64,000 nt of DNA, from assembly GCA_015143295.1 (NCBI GenBank), contig CM026574.1, forward strand, positions 12,898,938-12,962,937. The letters are read 5' to 3'. Below are positions 54,991-64,000 of this stretch, in pieces; the first letter of the stretch is position 1, and every line of letters begins with the position of its first letter. The notes beneath the pieces were generated by a model, which was given only the letters and a program-made list of their open reading frames with translations, searched no databases and was not told where the DNA came from. Made by a program: the position numbers and the translations under genes. This DNA is from Tetracentron sinense. Its lineage: Eukaryota; Streptophyta; Magnoliopsida; Trochodendrales; Trochodendraceae.

Positions 54991-56757
54991 ACTTAGCCCG
55001 TGCCTGTCATAGCCAAGGGTGTGTTGTTAGTATTCTATATTGTCCTAGTGCTATACTATTTGTGTATACTAGTATTTTTTTTCTTTTTACTAGTGTTTAT
55101 TTGCTTTGGTATGTTTTTCTGTTTTCTTTATTTTGAAAAATCCAATAAATTGAAAAACCATAAAATCTAAAAAGATTTTTGTCATGTTGCCCTTGTTTCA
55201 CTTGCATGATCTGCATTCCTTGTGTGATCTTTATTTCTATATTTGTCTAGGGTTAAACATGAGTTTGCTGCTGATTGAGGATATATCACCTTCATAGTCT
55301 CTTGGTTAGGTTGAAAATTAGACCGGTTTTATCTTGAACAGTTAGAGACTTATTCATGTGTATATGCTTTACAAATTTCACATGCACTCTGACTAATTCT
55401 GTTGAGAGGTCTATTTTCCAATCTGTAGGTGTTTGACTTATCCCAATAGTGTGACCTTGGATGACCAATCTAGAATGACCATATTTGTTAGTCATTCTCA
55501 TTTTGTGTATCCTCCATGAGCTAAAATTGTTGTAATGAAAAGGGCTACCTACTGGGATAGTGTGAAAGTCACTATTGGATGCAAACAGTATGAAATGGCT
55601 ACCTAAGTGGACAGTAGGTATCTATCTGGGTCACTAGAGTGAAAGCCCCTACTGCCAATAGCCAGGACTACCTACCTAGATAGTGTGAAAGCCATCATTG
55701 CATGAAAAGATATGATCAGATAAAGATCATCAAAAGAAATCTTACATAGTTTGGAGGTATTTGATAAAAAAATAAAAGAAAAAACATTGTGTGAAATAAA
55801 ATGGAAAAGGAACACCAAAATGTAAAAAAAAAATTCAATATATCTGGATATAACTAGGTTTGACTTCTATGATGCATATCTCCGGGAGTCCCCCCTTAGT
55901 GGTTAATGTCATATCCTTGAAAAGAGAGAGAATCCTTGATCTAGTAACTAGTCAGACCACCACTACACACAAATGCTTCACTTTTGAACTGTTCACTAAA
56001 TGTGACTAAGTGAATTGGCTATGCTCTAGCATTCTGTGAGATTTAGTTAGATGGGTATCTTTAGTCGGACTAACTAATCATGTTCTTCATTGGATTTATA
56101 ATTTTAAATTACTACTACTTGGAATGCTTTTGATGCATGTTTGTGTGGCACATGATATTTTTTGTGTTTTCTTTTTGTCTGGCATAGGCCTTTCTAGCAT
56201 AAGTGCCCTGATTTTAGTGGTATCCTTGATCCTAGGGGGAGAATATCAAGTTGAGTTGTTGAGGGAGAGTTTGTACTTGAGTTGTTGAGGGGGAGTTTGT
56301 GCTTTATACTTCTATCTTGTTCCCTGCTCTTAAGTCCCCGCATTGTCTGCACTTACTTGGATGGATTGTGTTTGCCTTGATATTACACATGTGCTAAATT
56401 GCTATATTCTTTGAGATATTGGCTTCCTGCCTACCTTTGGCAATTGTGCCACAAAGAGGAGAATGTTAGGGTAGTATTTCCCTACTTCAATACATTCCTT
56501 GCTTTACCTGTGGTTACTTATTTTCATATTCCACACATGCTTCACTAGGTGTTTTGTTTATGAGCATTTGCAGGTGCAGGGTTGTAATAGACTGATTTTA
56601 CTTGACAAGAGCTTAAGTGTCTTAATCTGAGATAATTTGTCAATTGATGTCATGTAAGAGTATTGGAGTCATGTAATGTCCTAATTCACCATTTTCATGT
56701 GTTTGAGTGAGTTTGTGTCAAGTCATGTACTTCAGTTTGGTTTTGCCACGACATTGC
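54991..56757. other. Non-coding interior of the copia-like element
   Basis: No protease, integrase or RT motif is readable in either strand. Repeated phrases occur: GTAGGTATC and CTACCTACTGGGATAGTGTG and GAAAGCC blocks near 55530-55690, and GAGTTGTTGAGGGAGAGTTTG near 56255-56300. This interior replaces pol. Confidence 0.6.
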
Positions 56758-56770
56758 AAAAGGGAGAGAT

Positions 56771-58272
56771 TGTAAAGTCCATGTTTTTTGTATTGACATA
56801 TTCCGGTGTCAAAACAAGTGAGTCTAGGTGTCTAGGTGTGTATCTTGTGTCATTGCCGTCAAGCATCCACGACAAGTGAAGTTGAAGACCGAAGAAAACC
56901 CGTTGAAGTCTCGGTTGATCATTTCCTTCGTAGGATGGTAAGTGGCCTAGATACCATACTACCATAGGTGGGAATTGACTTAGAATAATCCTAATATCAT
57001 ACCTTAGGTGGTAAGTGACCTAGACTAATCATACGGACCCTAGGTGGTGAGATAAGCAGTGCAAAACTTGTTTAAAATTCTGAAATTTTTTAAAAAACCA
57101 ATGTCGCTTGTTTTGGGAATATCTCCCAAACCGTAGCTTGGATTTTGCTCCATAATATGTCAAATCGACCGCGTCGAAAAGAGCTTCAACTTTTATGATG
57201 GGTGCAAGACCCAAAAATGAAGTTTAAATTTCGGGTTGGCACCTCAGGGTCGACCCTGACCATTGGGGGTCGACCCTGGGTATAGAACTTTTTGTATGGT
57301 GCAAATTGGCAGACTAAGAAAAGTGAGGGTCGACATTGGAGGATGGTTCGGTCGACCGAACTGCACATTTGGGTCGACCCAACTATCTCCTAGGGTCGAC
57401 CCTGATATGGGAAATATGTTTAAATCCGTTTTTTTTTTCCTATTTTGGTTCTTTTAATCACTTTTAAGCTTCTAAACATGGTTTTTGATTCCCTATAAGT
57501 GGGGAACCCTTCTACTTCGTGGTGTACAACTTTAGGGAAGTATTGAGAAGATTTTTAACTCCTTCTAGAGTTAATAAGAACTTTGGAATCTTATTATTCT
57601 CAATCCCTTTTGTTGTTGCATTCAACCTAGAGTTTGCAAGCCAATAGCTCAATTCTTGCTTGCTTGGACTTGTCCATTGAAGGAGTCCATCTAGGTTTTG
57701 ATTCTCATTAAACCATCAACCCGTTCCGGATAGAACACATTGGCCAGAGTATTCCGGAGCCTTTGCGAAGGAGATCGATTCAAGAGGGTCGTGGATGTGT
57801 GAATTGGTCGGTGGAATCCGAAACCGTCATTGATGGAGATTGATTGGAAGATCGTGGACTGTTTTCGAGACACAAAGAGAAGTACAAGCGGCTGCGGTTG
57901 ATCACGAGACTTGAGAGTACGTGGTGACTTTTCAAGGCATGGAGGACTAAGAACTGAAGGATCGTAGTGTCGAGTCCGAAGGAGTTAAGTTCGAGTCTTG
58001 TAAGTTCTTGTTTACTTTGTCTTAGTGGATTCTCATGGCTGGACTAGGTCCCGTGGTTTTTTCCGGAAGGGTTTCCACGTAAAAATCCTTGTGTTGTAGT
58101 TTGCTTGACTTTCTCTTTTCTGCACTTAAAGTACATCATTCCTTAACTTAATAACTTAATTGTTAAAACATCAAAAATTGTAGATAGACTTATAGGAAGC
58201 CCTAACCATCCCCTTGACTTTGTGAGTTCTTAACTCAAACCTTGATTTGAGGTTCACAGAATTGTTTTTTCA
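56771..58272 (+). repeat. 3' LTR of the gag-only copia-like element
   Basis: TGTAAAGTCCATG to TTTTTTCA, followed by GGTTG. It retains more intact GGTCGACC palindromes than the 5' LTR (57247-57405). Confidence 0.92.
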
Positions 58273-58277
58273 GGTTG

Positions 58278-58900
58278 CAAGAAGTTATTAAACAATTGTT
58301 CTCTCCTATCTGCTTTACGAAGTTACACAGCTCAACAACTCCAGTCTTATCAATGATAAGACCCCTTGTGGTCTTCAGATTACAAATGAAGGTAAACCCG
58401 GTTTCGTTGATCTTGAACCAATCAAGGGCATCTCATCTCAAAGTATCATGTGATAAGAGGTCCATTCTGGAAAAGAAAAGAAGATGAAGTCAGTAAAGAT
58501 ACACATATATTTCTGATTTAACAAAAAAGATCATCATCATTTTCCACGGATAACCTTTTGAACTTTACCAAAATTTGGAAAAAAGTCCAAGTTTATAGGC
58601 AAACTTTTGGAAAAGTCCAAGTCTATGGACAAAATGTCTGCGGGCAATAATTAAGGCCCGCAGGTGTCAAATTAAAGACTGCGGACAAGGTTCGTGGATG
58701 AGATCAGTCCGCAAAAAAGTCTGCAGACAGGAATTTATCTTTTTTTGACAACCCTTCAGGTTTACTCATCAGGAAACCTTACAATTCTAGTAATGGCACC
58801 AAAAATCTTACAGAATGTCCAAAAAGATATTCCAAAGCTTTTGGAGGAGGAAAATCCTCATCTCTTTCTTCTGTAAAGCCAGGAAACCTAAAAGAAAGGG
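58278..58900. other. Continuation of the Tat-like 3' region
   Basis: 58278-58440 is the first part of the antisense ORF. 58500-58740 is rich in GTCTGCGGGC, CTGCGGACAAG and GTCTGCAGACAGG motifs reminiscent of the GCGGACTGA elements of the Tat-like LTR (36780-36870), so an LTR remnant is possible. I find no terminus. Confidence 0.35.
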
Positions 58901-58959
58901 TTTCTTTCTTTCGAACCTAAGAAACCATGATCGAAAATACCTTATAAGGGTATGATCAG

Positions 58960-61900
58960 ATCAGAGAAGAAAGAGAATTTGTCTTTGAAAGAAAAAAGGA
59001 ACTCTGGAAGAAAAAACCAGAGTCCTCTCTGATTCTTGAGAAGAAGAAGGCGAAAATGCCTTCTTCGAATGCCAAGGGTCCTTTATATAGGACCCTTCAT
59101 CAAATTTAGGCCATCCATTTCTTTGGCTCCGAACTTCCTCAACTCCCAACGCGGACCCCTAACTGGACCTACAGAATGGCTCGGAGTAGGCTTGACCACC
59201 GACCCACCCCCGACTTTTTCAATAGAGTGGAGTAGCCTCCTGAAATCCTCCTCACGACCTTCCACTGAAAGGCCCAGGAGCTTACTAATGGCTGACATTT
59301 GGCTCAAGACCCATGGTGAGGCATCTATATTGACAGTGACTTTGGGAGAGATTGATCTCCAACCCAAGAGCTCAGGTAGATCAACTTGGAGAGGCCCCAA
59401 GAGCCCAAACAACGGTTTGGAGGTATTTTCAGCGAGATTAGTCAAACAGGGTAATGACGTTGACCTTACTAGACTCGTTTGTTCCTCATCAGGCTACAGT
59501 AGCAGATTTCCCTGGTTTTGCATGCATAAATAAGAAAGCCAACTAGAAGAACGATGAAAGGCCGGTCGCCCCACCCTATTCAACAAAGGCTGAATAAAGT
59601 CGGAGGACTGGACAGAGGGGTTAGGCGTACCTGGCAAGGAAACTGAGGGTTAGTCCATAAGCCTAGAACTGCCTCTTACCTTCGGCTCGGGATGCTTGAG
59701 GGCTTGGATCATATCCGAGTCTGGGATGGGGGAGAGTGGAATCTTACGACGACCTCCTGACGTTGCTTCCGCAAAACCAGATGAGACCTGACAACTTGGA
59801 GCGAGATTGGAATCTTCCCCAGACTGATGAGAACCATCCCCACCCCCAACCTCTTCAGCAATGGAAAGTTCATCTCCTGAGCCTTAGACCAAGATTGCTT
59901 GATCGCCAACCCAACCTGGTAGATCCCCTGAGATGGTATCCAGGAGAGATTGATTTCCATGGTCTTCTGAGAGGAAACAGGAGAAATGTAGGACCTCAAA
60001 TCATCCAGAGGTGAAGAGAGGTTGCTAACTATCGTAACCATGCAAAATTCCACACGGGAAGGGGACTCGATTACAGGGATGGGGGAATCCGAGGGAATAG
60101 CAATTGGTAAATCTAGGTTTTCGTCATCCACGGCCCAGAATCGGCCTAACCTGGGTAGAGGCAAAGCATTTCCGACAGATTTACTAAAATCGGGTTGAAC
60201 CGGAGGAACCCACCAAGACTGAGAGGATATCCCCACCCCTGACTGGGATCTCGAACCACCGGAGCCACCTGCAGCCGTACTAGATACTCCCTCTGACGGA
60301 GTAGACCCAACCTTCCCTTCTACACTCGCACTGCCGGCAAGCATTCTAGAAACAGAGCTCGCCCCTGGCCCTGCTTGATATGCTTCAAGCCTTCGCCCCA
60401 TCCAACTCCTACGATGTGAACCAGTCCACGCCCCTAAGAAATTACCCTTTGGATCATCACCTTCCCCATCGTCAAACCAGTAAGGGCTAGGGCGAGTAGA
60501 GTCATCCTTCCCGCTAACTACACCGTCTCCCCTTCCGATATGGGAACCAGGGCACTGCCCTAAAAACTGAGGGCCTATGATCTTGGAGGATACAAATCGA
60601 GCAATAATGTGATCCAAGTCAAACGGGTCGGATAGATCCAAACCCAGAGAGATAGCTGGCCTGGCTAACAGGGATCCAGGGAGCTTGGGCCCAACATGGG
60701 ATAAGCCCAAGGGTTGAACAGGGAGATGGGCTTCACAATCTGAGTCGTCGACTGGGCCCGAGACCACAGGCCCTAACCCTTTAACATGGGCTTCAAAATC
60801 CGGTGCAATTCGGCAATCAGTTGGAGATTTCAATCGATGTATATCATCTGCACGTGGAGACAGATAAGGACTCTTTGGGGTTGGCTGCAATTGCGAAGAC
60901 CTTGCTATGGATACTTTCCTTTTCCAAATCCTCTACTTTCTTCTTCTAGCATTTCTCAACTTATTTCTCTTCTGATTCCTTCTCTTCCTGGTGTTCCCTT
61001 TAACGTGTAACTCAAGTGACCTAACCCCATCAACCAAGTCACCTAAAAACTGCGGGCAGCTAGGAAGATGGCCACCCTCTGCTCCAACCACTCTGCTGTA
61101 GCCGCCTGATTTTCTGGATACCAACTCAGATATATCACCTAGATTGGACTCTTTGAGGCGATTAGTGACCGGTTCCTTCTCTTCCAGTGGCAGTAAACGT
61201 GGCTCATGCTCATTGGTTAGCACAGGAGGTAGTTCTACAGTATAAGATTTTGAATTTGCTACCGGAGTCCGGTGCCGGAAATCTCTCGGGTCACCAGAGA
61301 ATCCCAGTTCTTCAATCTCTACCACAGAGATGAAGATAGTATGATAGCAACCTCGATCTGGAATTCTCACAGTCTAGGTAATGCCAGCCCTACTCGACGA
61401 GAATTATTAACAATCTAATCATCTTCGACTGTCTCCAACATACCGGATTTGTTTCTCATCGAGGCCTTGAATGTTCGAGCAACCCAAACCTCAGTTTCAA
61501 CTTACCTTGAGCACCTTGATACTTTCCTTGATCGTGAGGATGATAATTTTCGTTAGGATAGCCTGCTCAGCAGAAGCCTCAGATTCTCTTTTTTCTTCTA
61601 CTCGACATTTTCCTGCCTTACACATTGAAGCAATGTGACCAGTTTGTTACAGAAGGAGCATAACGAGCTATCCTTTTCATAAACTATTTTCTGCCATCAC
61701 CCATTGGCTCCCAAGCCCAACCAAAATCTTTGAGGTTTCTCCTTACTTAGATCTATTTCAACGTAAATTCTAGCTATCCTTGGCCTGGAAATGTTTTAGT
61801 AGGACCATCAATGAGCAACACCTTTCCTATAATGTTGGCTATAACATTAAGGTCTTTAGCATTAAATAGATTAATTGGTAAACCAGGCAGATTAATCCAT

Positions 61901-62394
61901 ATTGGGATTAAAGATGGTTCTAATCTGGATTTAAAATACGGAGTCCACTTAGTGAATCTCACAAGTTTTCCATTAACGTAAACATTCTCCTTGAGCCACA
62001 CTGTCAAGAAATCTGGTTTTGCATCATATATGATCAACAAATGGTGAGGATCCAGTATGCCAATTGAGAATGCCATTCTCGTATGAAGAACCTTTTGTAG
62101 ATGATCTCTAATAGCATGAACTGTAGGCCTTCAATGAGCAAATTTGGCTATCAATGCACACCGGAATGGAATAGCAGACTGCTACAGTTCTTCTGACAAA
62201 CAAAAATAGAGCTGGTTCCCCTTGAAAAACCGATTGTTTTTGATATTTGAAGAAGCAAGATGACCTTTCTTGATAGATAACATATCAGAGTTTCTTGACA
62301 AAACCCCTAGAGCTTGAGCATACGATTGTAGAGGATCTAGCGGTTTGGAAGTGGATCCTCCCACCACCGGATCTTTGTCTAAAGGATTATCCAT
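58960..62394 (-). pseudogene. L1 LINE ORF1 (nucleic-acid-binding protein), degraded
   Basis: From the ATG at 62394 (MDNPLDKDPVVGGSTSKPLD) the minus strand carries a DUF4283-type domain: ILDPHHLLIIYDAKPDFLTV, FTKWTPYFKSRLEPSLIPIW, INLPGLPINLFNAKDLNVIA (62076-61774). A CCHC knuckle at about 61665-61625 is frameshifted by one base. A long Pro/Ser/Gly-rich region follows (open over 60890-59709). The C-terminal block is LLGLSVEGREEDFRRLLHSI and WELRKF (59300-59120), which in plant L1 elements sits just before ORF2. It would bind LINE RNA. Several frame changes and stops. Confidence 0.75.
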
Positions 62395-62911
62395 ACAACA
62401 AAAGCAAAAAAATTGAAAACCAGAGTTCACAAACTGATAACTCACCGAAGAGATATCTGCACAACTTCCCTGGTGATAACAAGAAAAGAAACCTAGGGTC
62501 GAAGCCCTAGCCACCACCCAAGGAGAAACACCCTACCGCTGACCTATTTAAGAACAACAGAATTCTAGATCCACCGGCCAACAGCCAGAGATCAAGAACC
62601 AAGATGGTTTCAAACCCTATAGGCGGCTACAAACCCTAGTTTTTTCTTTCAAGTCTAAGTGCAGTTTTCTTCGATAATGATTTTTGTTTAACCATTTTTG
62701 GTTTGTTGGGAAGCTCGGATTCGGTCATGTGTCATAATCATCTTTGTCCATCATTGCAATAGGATTTTGGTGTTAACACTACCCCAAAGATATAGTTTTC
62801 ATCCACACAAGGACCAAAAGATAAAATGCAATGTCATTTTACTTATTTATAATTTTTGAATCGCCTTTTCGTCAACATGGATGGGATGAGATCCCGATTT
62901 TCTGCTAGATG
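62395..62911. other. Probable LINE 5' UTR and unassigned spacer
   Basis: Positions 62395-62620 read, on the minus strand, as pyrimidine-rich leader sequence immediately upstream of the ORF1 start. 62620-62911 has no recognisable feature. Confidence 0.35.
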
Positions 62912-64000
62912 TGTAGAGACCCAAAATTTCATTTATGTCATTATAGTAACTAATTGGGATAAAGTGGTCAAATTAATTATGCATTGCATGTTTAATGTTA
63001 ATTAATATGTATGGAGTGTTTCTAAACAAATGAAGAACCAAGGGAGAAACAGGAAAAATAACAGAAAACAAGGGGGATAGTTCGAACGATCCCCCCAGAC
63101 CGTTCGAACGGTACCAATAAGATCAGGCTCCCGAATGCTCAACCATTTGAATGGTCCCAACCATTCAAACGATGCCATTGAAAGTGGGTTCCCAAAGGAA
63201 ACATCGTTCGAATGAACCCAAACTGTTCGAACCATGGTAGACAAAAAAGCCCAGAACAGAAGTCCAGTAAGCACAACTGTTCGAACAAACCAAGACCATT
63301 TGAACGATGCCTTGACCGTTCGAACGATGCCTTAGACCGTTCGAACAATTATGCATAGTAAAGTCGGGAAAAAAACCCTAAATTACGGGATTTTTAAGGT
63401 TTTAACACCCTTAGCACTATAAATAGGCGACTATTCGAGGGTTTTATGCTTCTTAAGAACTCTAAACCTAATTTGGAGAGAAAAAGGGAGAAAACCTAGA
63501 GTTTCTAAGAGGGTTCTTGCTTGTGAAGGAGGAGAAGTTTGGAGATCGCCCCAAAATCTTTCCTCAAGCGATTTTGGATCGTATGGAGACGATCCCGAAG
63601 GTCGATATACCATCTAACCTAACTCTATTATGGCTTTTGCATGATTAAACATGATTAAGTAAAGATTATTAGATGTTTTTATGATTGTGGGTTGATTATT
63701 GGTTATGGAGTAAGAAATGGGGTTTGCATTTGTTAGTTTGGTATTGTGAATATGATTTGGGTATTATGTGGATTGTTTGATGTTTAACTCTAATGATGTC
63801 CAAAATGGAGGATGGGAAAATCATGATGGAAGGGTTTGGATGAATTTTTATGGTTTTTGAATGAATGTGAATGGAGAGTGGGTTGATATAATTGAGGAAT
63901 GGTGATTTATGAACAAGTGGTGGATTGAATGGGTTAATGGAAATGAACAGTGATGTTAGATGCTATAATTATGTTATGGAAATTGTGAAATTATGAAAAA
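62912..64000 (+). repeat. Ty3/gypsy LTR, running off the window
   Basis: It begins TGTAGAGACCCAAAATTTC and is homologous to the reverse complement of 28880-31068. It carries ten TTCGAA palindromes at 63081-63345, a TATA box (TATAAATA, 63418-63425) about 70 bases after the array, and a transcribed-leader-like purine-rich region (TTCTTGCTTGTGAAGGAGGA). No primer-binding site is reached, so whether an internal region follows is unknown. Confidence 0.75.
63418..63425 (+). promoter_or_regulatory. TATA box of the gypsy LTR
   Basis: CACTATAAATAGGCGA is a strong plant TATA box. It lies just downstream of the palindrome array, so the array occupies the upstream promoter (U3) position. Confidence 0.7.

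Larger units (their letters stand above)
51519..58272 (+). mobile_element. Complete gag-only Ty1/copia-like LTR element with target duplication
   Basis: Two LTRs of 1492 and 1502 bp (51519-53010 and 56771-58272) flank a 3.76-kb interior with a tRNA-iMet primer site, a gag gene and a polypurine tract (AAAAGGGAGAGA, 56758-56769). There is a perfect 5-bp duplication GGTTG. Protease, integrase and RT are absent, and the 2-kb interior after gag is non-coding, so it needs an autonomous partner. The gag type (UBN2 plus knuckles plus coiled coil) resembles Sire/Maximus-like copia elements. Confidence 0.9.
51140..58440 (-). pseudogene. Antisense ORF downstream of Tat-like pol, split by a copia insertion
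   Basis: On the minus strand, coding-like sequence at 58440-58278 (FKINETGFTFICNLKTTRGL, GVVELCNFVKQIGENNCLI) joins across the GGTTG target duplication in frame with 51513-51356 (LIISLMIRRHKNKLDILESV, FFDGELEHVLRGILCILSIY). After one stop it continues toward 51140. Extra ORFs in antisense orientation between pol and the 3' LTR are known in the Tat lineage. The protein itself is not one I can name. The copia-like element (51519-58272) interrupts it. Confidence 0.5.
36311..58770 (+). mobile_element. Tat-like Ty3/gypsy retrotransposon with nested insertions
   Basis: 5' LTR, PBS of the TGACACGTCCAGTGGGACT type used by Tat/Ogre relatives, a leader ORF, gag and protease (found on the minus strand), RT, RNase H, integrase, a tandem-repeat 3' region and an antisense ORF. 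About 8.3 kb of this span is later insertion: an LTR fragment at 45379-46944 and a copia-like element at 51519-58272. Multiple stops and frameshifts show that it is inactive. No 3' LTR is identified, and the right limit is uncertain. Confidence 0.7.

Noticed and set aside
59036..59533. 165-codon plus-strand frame
   Set aside because: It is the antisense of the LINE ORF1 C-terminal region, whose conserved block is readable on the minus strand.

Overview
The window looks like a repeat-rich, gene-poor stretch of an angiosperm nuclear genome. It is AT-rich, full of stop codons in all frames, and built almost entirely from nested plant transposable elements: Ty1/copia and Ty3/gypsy (Athila-like and Tat-like) LTR elements, CACTA elements, Helitrons, an L1 LINE, MITEs and a fragmented endogenous pararetrovirus. 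I see no rRNA, tRNA or CRISPR feature and no intact multi-exon housekeeping gene. All calls were made by eye; element ends are good to a few bases where a duplication or terminal motif is quoted and otherwise approximate.

Layout. 1-9.6 kb: a MITE copy and a cluster of short Helitrons of one family. One Helitron is split by a 2.8-kb solo-LTR-like element (984-8071), itself split by a 4.3-kb CACTA element (3513-7785). 9.7-13.4 kb: the 5' half of a Ty1/copia element. 14.4-17.4 kb: a scrambled endogenous florendovirus-like pararetrovirus between two (TA)n tracts. 18.3-20.3 kb: a 178-bp repeat block that carries a captured SUVR-type histone methyltransferase gene fragment, partly duplicated in inverted orientation. 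20.5-22.5 kb: a Helitron with a nested MULE-like element. 22.6-23.7 kb: a GAGC-rich element split by a microsatellite-flanked MITE. 24.4-27.8 kb: the 3' end of an Athila-like element. 27.8-34.8 kb: a tandem duplication of a small secreted-peptide gene. Copy 1 is broken by the Athila LTR and separated from copy 2 by retroelement insertions; copy 2 (33184-33644) still reads as a two-exon gene.

34.8-36.3 kb: LTR, Helitron and CACTA fragments. 36.3 to about 58.8 kb: one very large Tat-like Ty3/gypsy element with 5' LTR, leader ORF, gag-protease in the opposite orientation, then RT, RNase H and integrase, a tandem-repeat 3' region and an antisense ORF. It is interrupted by a related LTR fragment (45379-46944) and by a complete gag-only copia-like element with a GGTTG target duplication (51514-58277). 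59.0-62.6 kb: ORF1 of an L1 LINE on the minus strand. 62.9 kb to the end: the start of another gypsy LTR.

The only candidate functional host gene is the small secreted-peptide gene at 33.2-33.6 kb. It encodes a signal peptide, a dibasic site and an Asp-Tyr/Pro-rich C-terminus, and its exon 2 motif is preserved in a broken paralogue 5.8 kb away. The most striking recurrent theme is that several unrelated LTRs each carry an array of short perfect palindromes (TAACCATGGTTA, GGGTCGACCC, CGGTCGACCG, CCGTTCGAACGG).
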